A DNA stretch of 49,153 nucleotides from an uncultured Aliiroseovarius sp. (GTDB lineage: Bacteria > Pseudomonadota > Alphaproteobacteria > Rhodobacterales > Rhodobacteraceae), in assembly GCF_947492455.1 (NCBI RefSeq), contig NZ_CANLNB010000007.1:1-49153 (forward strand). Reading direction: 5' to 3'. A program made the translations under genes and the position numbers. Positions 25,899 to 37,998 of the stretch are shown here, piece after piece. The notes under the pieces were generated by a model that was given only the letters and a program-made list of their open reading frames with translations, did not search any database and was not told the origin of the DNA. How positions within the stretch are numbered: position 1 is the stretch's first letter; each line of letters opens with the position of its first letter.

Positions 25899-25997
25899 TG
25901 TGCGGTAGCTTAATCGGATAGAGCACGCCCGTCTGCCGGCGGGACAGGAGATCAGAAGCATTTCCCCGAGATGCGGGTTCGAGTCCCGTCCGCACAC
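25899..25997 (+). tRNA. Atypical tRNA-like element with no normal anticodon arm
   Basis: The element has a perfect seven-pair acceptor stem (TGTGCGG/CCGCACA) and T8 and A9. The D-arm (GCTT/GAGC) has A14 and the GG pair, and the T-arm is GCGGG-TTCGAGT-CCCGT. Between them, 25926-25972 does not fold into a five-pair stem with a seven-base loop. The best helices are CCCG/CGGG with an eight-base loop (TCTGCCGG) and a separate GGAGAT/ATTTCC hairpin like an oversized variable arm. CCA is not encoded. A consensus TTGACA lies at 25864 but the -10 is weak. It could be a tRNA that lost decoding, a degraded class II tRNA, or a tRNA-like regulatory RNA. No amino acid can be assigned. Confidence 0.6.
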
Positions 25998-26108
25998 ACC
26001 TAATTATCGCCTGCTGGTGTTTTTCGCCCGGCTTTTACTCACCAACTTCTTGAGGCGTTCCTCGAAACGCTTATGGTGTCCGGACGCATTCAAGGAATTT
26101 ACTCCACC

Positions 26109-26975
26109 ATGCCCTCGGACAATTTCAAAGCCGCCGCGCTGATGACCGGCTCGATGGCCGGCTACACGTTCAATGACGCCTGCATGAAAGTGATGTCGAC
26201 AACTATGCCGCTAGAGCAGGCGGTGTTCTTGCGCGGTGTTTTGACCTGCGTACTGCTCTACGTTTTGGGGCGCTACCTAGGCACATTGAGGTTCAACCTT
26301 ACGCGCCGGGAATGGAAGCTGATCGGGTTGCGTTGTGTCGGAGAGATCGGGGCGACTTACTGCTTTTTGACGGCGCTGTTTCACATGCCCATCGCCAATG
26401 TCACCGCGATCCTGCAGGTCTTGCCGTTGGTCATCGCACTTGCCGCTTGGGTCTTCCTATCCGAGCCTTTGGGCTGGCGGCGGTTGGCAGCGATCGGTGT
26501 GGGCTTCATCGGCGTGCTTTTGATCATCCAACCCGGCGCAGGCTTCTCGGTCTGGTCGCTTTATGCGCTGGCCGCGGTCGGTTTCATCACCTTCCGCGAT
26601 CTGGTGGTGCGGAAACTGTCGCCCGAAACGCCGTCGATGACCGTGGCAATCATGGCGGCGTTGTCGATCACCATAGGATTTGGTGTCGCATCTGTTGGCG
26701 TGGACTGGGCGCCCGTTGATGGCTGGTCGGCGACCATGCTGGGTATGGCGGCTTTCTTTGTTTTCTTGGGTTACCTCTTCTCGGTCATGGTGATGCGCGT
26801 CGGGGACATCGCCTTCGCGGCGCCCTTCCGCTATACGGGTCTGATCTGGGCGCTGATCCTTGGGCTGGTCTTGTTCAATGAATGGCCAAACCAACTGACC
26901 TTGATCGGCGCAGCGATTGTTGTTGGCACCGGCCTGTTCACCCTGTTTCGTGAGCGCAAAGCTGCGCAGCGCTGA
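26109..26975 (+). CDS. EamA/DMT-superfamily transporter
   Basis: A 288-residue membrane protein counted from ATG 26109; the frame opens at 26073, but the 12 extra residues do not look like part of the family. About ten hydrophobic helices form two EamA halves (about 10-140 and 150-285), the usual drug/metabolite exporter layout. Substrate is unknown; relatives export amino acids, purines or other small metabolites. It stands alone between the tRNA-like element and the str operon. Confidence 0.85.
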   Translation: MPSDNFKAAALMTGSMAGYTFNDACMKVMSTTMPLEQAVFLRGVLTCVLLYVLGRYLGTLRFNLTRREWKLIGLRCVGEIGATYCFLTALFHMPIANVTAILQVLPLVIALAAWVFLSEPLGWRRLAAIGVGFIGVLLIIQPGAGFSVWSLYALAAVGFITFRDLVVRKLSPETPSMTVAIMAALSITIGFGVASVGVDWAPVDGWSATMLGMAAFFVFLGYLFSVMVMRVGDIAFAAPFRYTGLIWALILGLVLFNEWPNQLTLIGAAIVVGTGLFTLFRERKAAQR

Positions 26976-27285
26976 ATGGGCAGGGGCAAAGGCCTTGTAT
27001 TTCAGGGCCTCCTGTTGACAGGCGCATCGACTCCGCTTATACGCGCGAGCATCCAGCTGGGTGTACCCCGGCTATCCAAGTATTGAGGGATCAAGTTCGG
27101 GCTACTTTGAAGCACCGATCCTCTGTGAACCAACCGCGACGTTTGCCTCGGAATGGAAACGCTCGCGGGTTTTCGTTTTGCGGGCGCGTGTGGGGCAACC
27201 TGTCACAATCCTGTAACGCGAAACAGATTTAACCGCGTGGGGGCTTCCCTGCGTAGACTGAGTTGAGAAACGGGAAAAGAGCCCT
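26976..27285 (+). promoter_or_regulatory. Promoter and leader of the str operon
   Basis: This 310-base gap has a strong sigma70-like promoter, TTGACA (27015-27020) and TTATAC (27037-27042; 16-base spacing, or 17 to TATACG). The leader of about 240 nt includes a hairpin CGCTCGC/GCGGGCG around 27161-27187. AGGCC/GGCCT just before the promoter may be a weak terminator for the DMT gene. No reading frame in it looks real. Confidence 0.7.
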
Positions 27286-27657
27286 ATGCCAACGATCCAA
27301 CAGCTGATCCGCAAGCCGCGTCAGCCCAAAGTCAAGCGTTCCAAGTCGCAGCACCTGGAATCTTGCCCCCAGAAGCGCGGTGTATGTACCCGCGTTTACA
27401 CCACGACCCCGAAAAAGCCGAACTCGGCTATGCGTAAAGTTGCGAAGGTTCGCCTGACCAACGGTTTCGAGGTTATCTCCTACATCCCCGGTGAAAGCCA
27501 CAACCTTCAGGAGCACTCGGTGGTTCTGATCCGTGGCGGTCGTGTAAAAGACCTTCCGGGTGTCCGCTACCACATCCTGCGTGGTGTTCTGGATACCCAG
27601 GGCGTCAAAGACCGTAAGCAACGTCGTTCGAAATACGGCGCTAAGCGTCCGAAGTAA
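27286..27657 (+). CDS. rpsL: 30S ribosomal protein S12
   Basis: A 123-residue S12, part of the decoding centre. The streptomycin-relevant segments are wild type ([14 protein letters not shown], containing Lys43 by E. coli numbering, and [13 protein letters not shown], containing Lys88). It is the first gene of the str operon rpsL-rpsG-fusA-tuf, and rpsG follows 12 bases after its stop. Confidence 0.98.
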   Translation: MPTIQQLIRKPRQPKVKRSKSQHLESCPQKRGVCTRVYTTTPKKPNSAMRKVAKVRLTNGFEVISYIPGESHNLQEHSVVLIRGGRVKDLPGVRYHILRGVLDTQGVKDRKQRRSKYGAKRPK

Positions 27658-28140
<483 letters not shown>

Positions 28141-28161
28141 CGCCAAGGAAGGACGAACACC

Positions 28162-30279
28162 ATGGCACGCGAATATCCGCTCGAGCTGTACCGCAACTTC
28201 GGTATTATGGCTCACATCGACGCAGGTAAAACCACCTGCTCCGAGCGTATCCTGTACTACACCGGCAAATCCCACAACATCGGTGAGGTGCACGATGGTG
28301 CAGCCACCATGGACTGGATGGAGCAGGAGCAGGAACGCGGCATCACCATCACCTCGGCTGCGACGACCACTTTCTGGGAACGCACCGAAGACGGTGAAAC
28401 CGCTCAGACGCCCAAGCACCGCATGAACATCATCGACACCCCCGGCCACGTTGACTTCACCATTGAAGTTGAGCGTTCGCTGGCGGTTCTCGACGGTGCT
28501 GTTTGTGTTCTGGACGCCAACGCTGGTGTTGAACCCCAGACCGAAACCGTGTGGCGTCAGGCTGACCGCTACAAGGTTCCGCGCATGGTGTTCGTCAACA
28601 AGATGGACAAAATCGGCGCTGACTTCTTCAACTGTGTGAACATGATCGAAGACCGCACCGGCGCACGTGCTGTTCCGGTTGGTATTCCGATCGGCGCAGA
28701 GTCGGAGCTGGAAGGCCTGATCGATCTGGTCAACATGGAAGAGTGGCTGTGGCAGGGTGAAGACCTTGGCGCATCGTGGATCAAAGCACCGATCCGTGAC
28801 AGCCTGTCGGACATGGCCAACGAGTGGCGCGAGAAGATGATCGAAGCCGCCGTCGAGCAAGACGACGACGCGATGGAAGCCTATCTGGAAGGGAACGAGC
28901 CCGATGCAGATACCCTGCGCAAACTGCTGCGCAAAGGTACTCTGGCACTGGACTTCGTTCCGGTTCTGGGTGGTTCGGCTTTCAAAAACAAAGGTGTCCA
29001 GCCGCTGCTGAACGCTGTGATCGACTATCTGCCCAGCCCGCTGGACGTTGTTGATTACATGGGCTTCAAACCCGGTGACGAAGAAGAAACCCGTGACATC
29101 GCCCGCCGTGCGGACGACGACATGGCCTTCTCGGCTCTGGCGTTCAAAATCATGAACGACCCCTTCGTTGGCTCGCTGACCTTCACCCGTATCTACTCGG
29201 GCGTTCTGAACAAGGGCGACAGCATCCTGAACTCGACCAAAGGCAAAAAAGAACGCGTTGGTCGTATGATGATGATGCACTCGAACGATCGTGAAGAGAT
29301 CGAAGAAGCATTCGCAGGCGACATCATCGCGCTGGCCGGTCTGAAAGACACGACCACCGGTGACACCCTGTGTGACGCGAAAGATCCGGTTGTTCTGGAA
29401 ACCATGACCTTCCCCGATCCGGTTATCGAGATCGCGGTTGAGCCGAAGACCAAAGGCGACCAAGAAAAAATGTCGCAAGGTCTGGCACGTCTGGCTGCTG
29501 AAGACCCCTCGTTCCGCGTGGAAACTGACATCGAAAGCGGTCAGACCATCATGAAGGGCATGGGCGAACTTCACCTGGACATCCTGGTGGACCGTCTGAA
29601 GCGCGAGTTCAAAGTGGAAGCCAACATCGGTGCCCCGCAGGTTGCTTACCGCGAGACCATCTCGAAAGCGGTCGAGCACACCTACACCCACAAGAAACAG
29701 TCGGGTGGTTCGGGTCAGTACGCTGAAGTCAAAATGGAAATCATGCCGACTGAAGCTGGTGAAGGTTATTCGTTCGAAAGCCGCATCGTTGGTGGTGCTG
29801 TTCCGAAGGAATACATCCCGGGTGTTGAAAAAGGCATCAACTCGGTTATGGACAGCGGCCCCCTGGCTGGCTTCCCCGTGATCGACTTCAAGGTTGCCCT
29901 GAACGACGGTAAATTCCACGACGTTGACTCGTCGGTTCTGGCCTTCGAAATCGCTGCCCGTATGTGTATGCGTGAAGGCATGCGTTTGGCTGGCGCCAAG
30001 CTGCTTGAGCCCATCATGAAAGTGGAAGTTATCACGCCCGAGGAATACACCGGTGGCATCATCGGCGACCTGACCTCGCGTCGTGGTCAAGTGGCAGGCC
30101 AAGAGCCGCGCGGCAACGCCGTTGCGATCGACGCCAACGTTCCGTTGGCCAACATGTTCGGTTACATCAACACGCTGCGTTCCATGTCTTCGGGCCGTGC
30201 GCAGTTCACGATGCAGTTCTCGCACTACGATCCGGTTCCGCAGAACATCTCGGACGAAATTCAGGCGAAATACGCCTAA
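28162..30279 (+). CDS. fusA: Elongation factor G
   Basis: A 705-residue EF-G, the translocase GTPase. The G motifs AHIDAGKT (P-loop), DTPGH and NKMD are present, followed by domains [15 protein letters not shown] lies in domain IV, whose tip enters the A site. It is a single full-length copy, preceded by AAGGA and followed after 60 bases by tuf copy 2. Confidence 0.98.
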   Translation: MAREYPLELYRNFGIMAHIDAGKTTCSERILYYTGKSHNIGEVHDGAATMDWMEQEQERGITITSAATTTFWERTEDGETAQTPKHRMNIIDTPGHVDFTIEVERSLAVLDGAVCVLDANAGVEPQTETVWRQADRYKVPRMVFVNKMDKIGADFFNCVNMIEDRTGARAVPVGIPIGAESELEGLIDLVNMEEWLWQGEDLGASWIKAPIRDSLSDMANEWREKMIEAAVEQDDDAMEAYLEGNEPDADTLRKLLRKGTLALDFVPVLGGSAFKNKGVQPLLNAVIDYLPSPLDVVDYMGFKPGDEEETRDIARRADDDMAFSALAFKIMNDPFVGSLTFTRIYSGVLNKGDSILNSTKGKKERVGRMMMMHSNDREEIEEAFAGDIIALAGLKDTTTGDTLCDAKDPVVLETMTFPDPVIEIAVEPKTKGDQEKMSQGLARLAAEDPSFRVETDIESGQTIMKGMGELHLDILVDRLKREFKVEANIGAPQVAYRETISKAVEHTYTHKKQSGGSGQYAEVKMEIMPTEAGEGYSFESRIVGGAVPKEYIPGVEKGINSVMDSGPLAGFPVIDFKVALNDGKFHDVDSSVLAFEIAARMCMREGMRLAGAKLLEPIMKVEVITPEEYTGGIIGDLTSRRGQVAGQEPRGNAVAIDANVPLANMFGYINTLRSMSSGRAQFTMQFSHYDPVPQNISDEIQAKYA

Positions 30280-30339
30280 TCGAAATAGCCGGGCAGTGAC
30301 CCATTGCTGCCCGGCCCCTTAGATTAACAGGAGGCCATT

Positions 30340-31512
<1,173 letters not shown>

Positions 31513-31515
<3 letters not shown>

Positions 31516-31582
31516 GAACGCTAAGCGTTCTTAGGGCGACAGGTGAATTGGCCCAGCCAGTTCACCGAGAGCCTGAGAGATA
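31513..31582 (+). ncRNA. Structured 3' UTR motif of tuf copy 2
   Basis: Hairpin A (TAAGAACGC/GCGTTCTTA, 31513-31533) includes the stop codon and matches copy 1 except for its loop. After the box GGCGACAGG, hairpin B is GGTGAATTGGC/GCCAGTTCACC (11 pairs, one G-U). It is unrelated in sequence to hairpin B of copy 1 but pairs equally well, and is followed by the same box CCGAGAGCCTGAGAGA. Confidence 0.6.
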
Positions 31583-31591
31583 GAAGATCAG

Positions 31592-31621
31592 AAAAGGGCT
31601 GCCGACAGGCGGCCCTTTTTT
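31592..31621 (+). terminator. Intrinsic terminator of the str operon
   Basis: Stem AAAAGGGC..CC/GG..GCCCTTTT with a GACA loop and a run of six T, following the tuf 3' motif. Confidence 0.9.
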
Positions 31622-31695
31622 GCGTTGGGGCGGGCTCTTCTGGTCGCTCCCATTCAATTTCTGCTTGTGCCTCGGCCGCAATTAGATACTAGTTC

Positions 31696-32439
31696 GTGGA
31701 TCAATGCGCAGGTATCACTTTGTTTAGTAAGCACATTTTCAACCGTTCACCCTGGTGGCTGTTTGCGATGGTTTTTCTGGGGACCGTTCCCCTATCCATC
31801 GGTTTGCTGACCAAGGCCGTCACATCACAGATCGCGATGGAGGAAGTTCGGAAGAACCCACCAACCGAAACAGTGATATTGCAGGATTTCACGCCCGATC
31901 AGGTGGTCAATGCCTACGGCGAAACTCGCCTTGAAGGACACTATACAGGAATCGAGGCAGTCATTTCCAAAAGCAAAGCGGACATTCACTATGTCCTTGT
32001 CCTTCCCAAAAATGGGATTGGTCCCGGCCTGATCGTTCAGGATCTGGCACTTAATCGTGAGGAGACACTTGGGCAATTGACCTCTCGGCTGCAACCGGAC
32101 GGGCGTGTGATCCTGTCGGGGTTTGTCCGGGATGATATCGACTGGGAAGACGTGATCCGCGCGGATCTGGAGTACCAGAATATCCATTTTCCGGATCAGC
32201 TCTTTCAATTGGACGCTTATTGGGGGTCACGGGATGCGGCGCTGAGGGAATTTCTGGTGGAGCAATGGGGGATGGCGGGCGTGTCAGCTGTCTTGGCCCT
32301 GATCCTTGGCTATGCAACGCGGACGCGACACCGCGCGGCCAAACAAAAGAAACTGGAGCGCAAGCGGCGTGCTGAGGCTGCGGCAGAGGCAGCGTGGAAC
32401 GACAGCCCAATTCAAACCCAAAAAGGATGGTTCGGCTAA
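31696..32439 (+). CDS. Membrane-anchored protein of unknown function
   Basis: A 247-residue protein I do not recognise. One hydrophobic helix lies near the N-terminus (about 19-40) and a second near the C-terminus (about 196-213); between them is an extracytoplasmic or cytoplasmic domain of about 150 residues without known motifs. A highly basic, Ala/Lys/Arg-rich coil ends the protein. The start is uncertain: GTG at 31696 is the longest option, and TTG at 31720 would begin just before the first helix. It sits between the str terminator and rpsJ, an insertion into the usual tuf-rpsJ junction. Confidence 0.65.
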   Translation: MDQCAGITLFSKHIFNRSPWWLFAMVFLGTVPLSIGLLTKAVTSQIAMEEVRKNPPTETVILQDFTPDQVVNAYGETRLEGHYTGIEAVISKSKADIHYVLVLPKNGIGPGLIVQDLALNREETLGQLTSRLQPDGRVILSGFVRDDIDWEDVIRADLEYQNIHFPDQLFQLDAYWGSRDAALREFLVEQWGMAGVSAVLALILGYATRTRHRAAKQKKLERKRRAEAAAEAAWNDSPIQTQKGWFG

Positions 32440-32702
32440 GCCGATACGGTCTGTTGCATCGCGCAGGAACCCACATAAGGTGATCAGCGAGTGACATATC
32501 CAAGGCCGCCGTTGTTTCACGCCTTTTCTTCTTGCCACCTCACCTATTCCCCCGTATATCGCGCGAGTTCGCATTGTGAATTTGCAATGGGGAAGATTCG
32601 GTTATGCCTGATGACGCTCTAGATTCACTTTGGGTTCGACGAGGGTCGGGGGAATGAGCCCCTGATCGTCCTATCAACTCCAAGCCTGAAAGGGCGAATG
32701 CT
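32440..32702 (+). promoter_or_regulatory. rpsJ (S10 operon) leader region
   Basis: A 263-base gap before rpsJ. With the str terminator upstream, an S10-operon promoter is expected here; the best candidate I see is TTGCAA with TATGCC about 15 bases on (near 32582-32608), which is weak. No coding sequence is visible. Confidence 0.35.
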
Positions 32703-33011
32703 ATGCAAAGCCAAAACATTCGTATCCGTCTGAAGGCGTTTGACTATCGTGTGCTGGATGCCTCCACACAGGAAATCGTCAACACCGCCAAACGCACGGG
32801 TGCTCAGGTGCGCGGTCCCATTCCGCTGCCCAACAAGATTGAGAAGTTCACGGTTCTTCGTGGTCCTCACATCGACAAGAAATCCCGCGACCAGTTCGAG
32901 ATCCGCACGCACAAGCGTCTGCTCGACATCGTTGACCCGACCCCGCAGACCGTAGACGCGCTGATGAAGCTCGACCTGGCTGCTGGCGTTGACGTTCAGA
33001 TCTCGGTCTAA
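32703..33011 (+). CDS. rpsJ: 30S ribosomal protein S10 / NusE
   Basis: A 102-residue S10 with the family start [19 protein letters not shown] and the segment [25 protein letters not shown]. Besides its ribosomal role it is NusE, partner of NusB and NusG in antitermination. It opens the S10 block rpsJ-rplC-rplD-rplW, with rplC 14 bases on. Confidence 0.98.
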   Translation: MQSQNIRIRLKAFDYRVLDASTQEIVNTAKRTGAQVRGPIPLPNKIEKFTVLRGPHIDKKSRDQFEIRTHKRLLDIVDPTPQTVDALMKLDLAAGVDVQISV

Positions 33012-33025
33012 GGAGGGTATCACAG

Positions 33026-33751
33026 ATGCGCTCTGGTATTATCGCGAAAAAAGTGGGCATGACCCGCTTGTTCATGGAAGACGGCAAGCAGATCCCTGTA
33101 ACCGTTCTTCAACTGGAAAACCTGCAGGTTGTTGCCAACCGCACCGAAGAGACCGACGGTTACACCGCCGTTCAGCTGGGTGCTGGTGACGCAAAAGCCA
33201 AACGCACCTCGAAGCCGATGCGCGGCTACTTCGCCAAAGCTGGCGTTGCCCCCAAGCGCAAACTGGTCGAGTTCCGCGTTCCTGCTGAGAACCTGATTGC
33301 CGTTGGCGAAGAGATCTCGGCCGAGCACTATGTTGCCGGTCAGAAGGTCGACGTTGCTGGTACTTCGATTGGTAAAGGCTTTGCCGGTGCCATGAAGCGT
33401 CACAACTTCGGCGGTCTGCGCGCCACGCACGGTGTTTCGATCAGCCACCGTTCGCACGGTTCGACTGGTCAGTGTCAGGACCCCGGTAAGGTTTTCAAAG
33501 GCAAGAAAATGGCCGGCCACATGGGTTCGGTTCGTGTGACCACTCAAAACCTGGAAGTCGTGAAGACCGACGCCGATCGCGGCCTGGTGTTCATCAAGGG
33601 CGCTGTCCCCGGCTCGAAAGGTGGCTGGGTCACCGTTAAGGACGCCGTGAAAAAGAAGCTGCCCGAGAACGTCCCGTTCCCGGCTGCTCTGAAATCGGCT
33701 GCAACCGAAGCACCGGCTGAAGAAGCCCCTGCGGAAGGTGGTGAAGCATGA
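33026..33751 (+). CDS. rplC: 50S ribosomal protein L3
   Basis: A 241-residue L3. It has the alphaproteobacterial start [16 protein letters not shown], the [24 protein letters not shown] motif region near the peptidyl-transferase centre, and a C-terminal Ala/Glu/Pro-rich tail of about 20 residues beyond the core. An AAGGAGG site precedes the ATG, and the stop overlaps the rplD start by four bases. Confidence 0.98.
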   Translation: MRSGIIAKKVGMTRLFMEDGKQIPVTVLQLENLQVVANRTEETDGYTAVQLGAGDAKAKRTSKPMRGYFAKAGVAPKRKLVEFRVPAENLIAVGEEISAEHYVAGQKVDVAGTSIGKGFAGAMKRHNFGGLRATHGVSISHRSHGSTGQCQDPGKVFKGKKMAGHMGSVRVTTQNLEVVKTDADRGLVFIKGAVPGSKGGWVTVKDAVKKKLPENVPFPAALKSAATEAPAEEAPAEGGEA

Positions 33752-34365
33752 AACTTGATGTAATCAAACTTGACGGCGGCAAAGCCGGTTCGGTTGATCT
33801 GGACGAGGCCCTGTTCGGCCTTGAGCCGCGCGCAGATATTCTGCACCGTGTGGTCCGCTGGCAGCGCAACAACGCGCAGGCTGGTACCCACAAGGTAAAG
33901 ACGCGTTCGGAAACTTCCTATTCGACCAAGAAGATCTATCGCCAGAAGGGCACCGGCGGCGCACGTCACGGTGACCGTAACGCACCGATCTTCCGCAAAG
34001 GTGGTATCTACAAAGGTCCGACCCCGCGTTCGCACGGCCACGACCTGACCAAGAAATTCCGCAAGCTGGGTCTGAAGCACGCCCTGTCCGCCAAAGCGCA
34101 AGCTGGCGAACTGGTTGTGATCGAAGACGCTGCCTCGGAAGGTAAAACCGCCGCACTGGCCAAACAGGTCAAAGACCTGGGCTGGAAACGTGCTCTGGTT
34201 ATCGACGGTGCCGAGGTGAACGAGAACTTTGCACGTGCTGCAAAGAACATCGAAGGCCTGGACATCCTGCCGACCATGGGCGCCAACGTCTATGACATCC
34301 TGAAGCGTGACACCCTGGTGCTCACCAAAGCAGGTGTCGAAGCTCTGGAGGCTCGCCTGAAATGA
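33748..34365 (+). CDS. rplD: 50S ribosomal protein L4
   Basis: A 205-residue L4, with the long loop that lines the exit tunnel ([17 protein letters not shown]). In E. coli L4 represses the S10 operon through its leader; no obvious equivalent structure was identified here. ATGA overlaps join it to rplC before and rplW after. Confidence 0.98.
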   Translation: MKLDVIKLDGGKAGSVDLDEALFGLEPRADILHRVVRWQRNNAQAGTHKVKTRSETSYSTKKIYRQKGTGGARHGDRNAPIFRKGGIYKGPTPRSHGHDLTKKFRKLGLKHALSAKAQAGELVVIEDAASEGKTAALAKQVKDLGWKRALVIDGAEVNENFARAAKNIEGLDILPTMGANVYDILKRDTLVLTKAGVEALEARLK

Positions 34366-34658
34366 CCGATAAAGCTGCACTCTATGACGTGATCCGCAAG
34401 CCGATCATCACCGAAAAAGCCACCATGGCTTCGGAGAACGGCGCCGTGGTTTTCGAAGTCGCTATCGACTCGAACAAGCCGCAGATCAAAGAAGCTGTTG
34501 AAGCCCTGTTTGGCGTGAAGGTGAAAGCCGTCAACACGACCATCACCAAGGGTAAAGTCAAGCGCTTCCGCGGTCAGATCGGTAAGCGTAAAGACGTCAA
34601 GAAAGCCTATGTGACCCTGGAAGAGGGCAACACGATCGACGTGACCACTGGTCTGTGA
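34362..34658 (+). CDS. rplW: 50S ribosomal protein L23
   Basis: A 98-residue L23 with the family segments [12 protein letters not shown] and [17 protein letters not shown]. It sits at the tunnel exit and docks SRP and trigger factor. It is followed by a strong terminator rather than rplB, so it ends its transcription block. Confidence 0.97.
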   Translation: MTDKAALYDVIRKPIITEKATMASENGAVVFEVAIDSNKPQIKEAVEALFGVKVKAVNTTITKGKVKRFRGQIGKRKDVKKAYVTLEEGNTIDVTTGL

Positions 34659-34679
34659 TCGTCGGCTTGACCCGATAAA

Positions 34680-34711
34680 GAAAGCCCCCGCCGCAAGGTG
34701 GGGGCTTTTTT
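34680..34711 (+). terminator. Intrinsic terminator between rplW and the inserted genes
   Basis: Stem AAGCCCCC/GGGGGCTT plus inner pairs, followed by six T. It cuts the S10 operon, which is continuous in most bacteria. Confidence 0.92.
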
Positions 34712-34834
34712 CGTTTCGATGGGCCTCGGCGTGAAGCTGTTCGGGGCAACACGCGTTTTTGACTCGTGTTACCTGAAACCCTAGGTAGTGTGGGACTATT
34801 CGACGAGTGATTCATACTGATACGAGGACTGCTA

Positions 34835-35545
34835 ATGCTAACCCGCCGCCATTTCGTCATCACGACGGCCACGATGTTTTCCGGCCCCATCGCGTCGCCC
34901 TTGCTGGCGCAAGAGACCGCGACGGCTGAGGTCACACCTGACCCCGCCGCACCGGTAGAGCCGGTTAAGGTCAAGCGCCGCCCGGTGTCCAACTCGGCCA
35001 TGTGGAACAGATATGACGCGCGGGTGACGCCTGCGAATTACGATCCCATGACCTCGAACCCGTGGGGTCTGAAGCCGCGCTTTCTGCCGCAAATCGTGCA
35101 GGCGAATGACGGGTTGAAGCCCGGTGACATTCACGTGGATGCGGTGGCGCGGTACCTCTATCACATCCGCGATGACGGCACGGCGATGCGCTATGGCGTC
35201 GCGATCGGTCGCAGCGGTCTTTACGAGCCCGGTGTCTATACCGTGGGACGCAAAACCAAATGGCCGACCTGGATTCCAACCAAGGACATGATCGAGCGCG
35301 AGCCGCACAAGTATAAGAAATACGAAGACGGCATGGACGGAGGCCCGTCGAACCCGCTCGGATCTCGTGCGCTGTATTTGTACGAAGGTCGTCGCGACAC
35401 CTATCTGCGCATCCACGGCTCGCCGCAGCCACGCTCGATCGGGTCGCGTGCTAGCTCGGGCTGCGTGCGGATGGTCATGGCGCATATTATCGGACTGTAT
35501 GATCAGGTCGAAACCGGCGTGACCGCGCACCTGTACCCAGCCTGA
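34835..35545 (+). CDS. L,D-transpeptidase (YkuD domain)
   Basis: A 236-residue exported enzyme. The N-terminus MLTRRHFVITTATMF has a twin-arginine-like signal, with likely cleavage after LLA near residue 25. The YkuD catalytic motif HGSPQPRSIGSRASSGCVRM places His194, Ser208 and the nucleophile Cys210. Such enzymes make 3-3 peptidoglycan crosslinks or attach proteins to peptidoglycan in the periplasm. It lies in the insertion between rplW and rplB and converges on a minus-strand lipoprotein gene across a shared terminator. Confidence 0.92.
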   Translation: MLTRRHFVITTATMFSGPIASPLLAQETATAEVTPDPAAPVEPVKVKRRPVSNSAMWNRYDARVTPANYDPMTSNPWGLKPRFLPQIVQANDGLKPGDIHVDAVARYLYHIRDDGTAMRYGVAIGRSGLYEPGVYTVGRKTKWPTWIPTKDMIEREPHKYKKYEDGMDGGPSNPLGSRALYLYEGRRDTYLRIHGSPQPRSIGSRASSGCVRMVMAHIIGLYDQVETGVTAHLYPA

Positions 35546-35563
35546 TCCGGATCCCATAAACGA

Positions 35564-35592
35564 AAACGGGCGGCCCATCTGGCCGCCCGTTT
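35564..35592. terminator. Bidirectional terminator between L,D-transpeptidase and lipoprotein genes
   Basis: A 12-pair stem AAACGGGCGGCC/GGCCGCCCGTTT with a five-base loop; the flanking A- and T-runs let it serve both convergent genes. Confidence 0.9.
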
Positions 35593-35609
35593 CTGTTTTG
35601 GGTCAGGGC

Positions 35610-35888
35610 TTATGCGTCCTGCTTTATGCAGATCGCGCGACCTTGCTTGGTGCGCAGTGGGATGTAGGTCGTCTCGACCGGTCCGATGTGCCGATACATC
35701 AGACAACCATCCCGCGCATCCACGCGAAGGTCGCTGGTATCCTGCCCCGGCGCCACGGTCTCGGCCACATCGGGCGGCAGAGTTACGCGTTTCTTCAGAT
35801 TGGGATCCATATTCACCGCACCCGAGGGCGTCACACAGCCCGACAGCCCAAACGCGGCAACGCCTGCCAAAATAACTAGGTTCTTCAT
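35610..35888 (-). CDS. Small lipoprotein of unknown function
   Basis: A 92-residue lipoprotein starting at ATG 35888 (the frame is open much further upstream, but the start here gives a proper lipoprotein signal). The signal MKNLVILAGVAAFGLSGC ends in a lipobox with the acylated Cys18. The mature part has two further cysteines (DGCLMY and AICIKQDA), probably disulfide bonded. Function is not known. It is read convergently to the L,D-transpeptidase gene and lies downstream of the DUF2189 gene on the same strand. Confidence 0.78.
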   Translation of the reverse strand: MKNLVILAGVAAFGLSGCVTPSGAVNMDPNLKKRVTLPPDVAETVAPGQDTSDLRVDARDGCLMYRHIGPVETTYIPLRTKQGRAICIKQDA

Positions 35889-35988
35889 TACGCTCTTCTC
35901 AAAGTTCTGTTGGCGAGAGGATGGGGGATTTTGCGGTGGAAGGGAAGGGGCCTCGTTTGCGTTATGGGGCATGGGAGTGGGGGAGCGT

Positions 35989-36804
35989 TTAAGATCCCGC
36001 CCCCACCGGTGACACTGCTCGCTGATACAGGTGCCATGTCGTGTGACCAAGGATCGGTAGCGTGAAGATCAGGCCGAAGAACGCGGAGGCCAGTGACAGC
36101 AGGATGGTGACCGAGATGATCGCCGCCCATGTCAGCATGGTCACCGGGTTTTCCGTGACGACGCGCACGGATGTCAGCATTGCGGTCACGAAATCAACCT
36201 CGCGGTCCAGCAGCATGGGCATGGCGACCACGGTGACCGAGAAGAGGACCGCCGACAAGATCGCGCCTGCGCCTGTGCCGATGGCAAGGAAGGTCCAGCC
36301 CTCGGGTGTGAAGAATACCGCAGTCAGGAACCCATCCATGCTTGAGAACGAGGCGTCCTGCAGGATGATCGCCAGCCACAGCCGGATTTGATACATCCAC
36401 ACCCAGAAGACGAAGAGGGTGACAAAGGCCATCCAGCCCATCTCGCGTTTGCTTTGACGGGCCATGACGGTCAAGATATCGGACCAGCCGAAGCATTCGC
36501 CTTTCTGTCGGCGGCGCGACATTTCATAAAGCCCGGCGGCGGCGAAGGGGGCGACCAGCGGGAAGCCGACCATGGCCGGGATGATCATCCAGATGTAGCC
36601 CAGCCAGACCAGACACCAGACGAACAGAATGCCGAAGACCGCGTAGAATAGGCCGAAGAAACCGCTCATGACCGGGCGGGCCATAAAGTCCGAGAAGCCT
36701 GCCTTCAGTGATGCAGTGATATCCGCGGCGGTCACGGTGTTGACCTCAATCTCGGCCGGTGAATGCGGGGCAGGTGGTGTGGTGTCTGTGGCCTTGGATG
36801 TCAT
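35989..36804 (-). CDS. DUF2189 family multi-pass membrane protein
   Basis: A 271-residue integral membrane protein with a polar N-terminus (about 1-35) and about six hydrophobic helices. The segment GFPLVAPFAAAGLYEMSRRR is typical of DUF2189, a family of unknown function common in Rhodobacteraceae. It is part of the minus-strand pair within the rplW-rplB insertion. Confidence 0.8.
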   Translation of the reverse strand: MTSKATDTTPPAPHSPAEIEVNTVTAADITASLKAGFSDFMARPVMSGFFGLFYAVFGILFVWCLVWLGYIWMIIPAMVGFPLVAPFAAAGLYEMSRRRQKGECFGWSDILTVMARQSKREMGWMAFVTLFVFWVWMYQIRLWLAIILQDASFSSMDGFLTAVFFTPEGWTFLAIGTGAGAILSAVLFSVTVVAMPMLLDREVDFVTAMLTSVRVVTENPVTMLTWAAIISVTILLSLASAFFGLIFTLPILGHTTWHLYQRAVSPVGAGS

Positions 36805-37152
36805 AGCGCAGTCCTCCCTTTAAGGGCTCCGCGCTGACCGCCTGTTGGTAGGTCCGGCTGCGAAACGGAACCCCCTCGTATGGATACATGTTTGCATAGC
36901 CATAGGTTTCGGGGCAAGAGAGGGCTAGGGCTGCGCCAAGGGCCGCGCGCAGAGCCTTACGATAAAGGGCGATCGGTGCGAAATGAATCCGCCTTGGCCC
37001 TTGCCACATCCCCTCAACCCTGATAGATCGCGCAAGTCTTATGGCCTCGGATTCGTTCCGGGGCCTGTGATATTTTGAACTTGGGGACCTTCGGGGCCCT
37101 ATAACATCCGGGCAAATCATTTGCCCGCACATGCAAACGGAAGACAGTAAAC
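36805..37152 (+). promoter_or_regulatory. Promoter/leader region of the rplB block
   Basis: A 348-base gap without a gene. Because a terminator and minus-strand genes separate rplB from rplW, rplB needs its own promoter. Candidates are TTGCCA/TAGATC (37002-37029, 16-base spacing) and TTGAAC/TATAAC (37075-37105, 19-base spacing). A perfect inverted repeat GGGCAAAT-C-ATTTGCCC (37110-37126) lies 26 bases before the ATG and could act as an operator or leader hairpin. Confidence 0.5.
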
Positions 37153-37995
<843 letters not shown>

Positions 37996-37998
37996 GAT

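Noticed and set aside
25926-25972. An intron inside the tRNA-like element
   Set aside because: The extra sequence is far too short for a group I intron and shows no bulge-helix-bulge sites; removing any simple segment does not restore a good anticodon arm.
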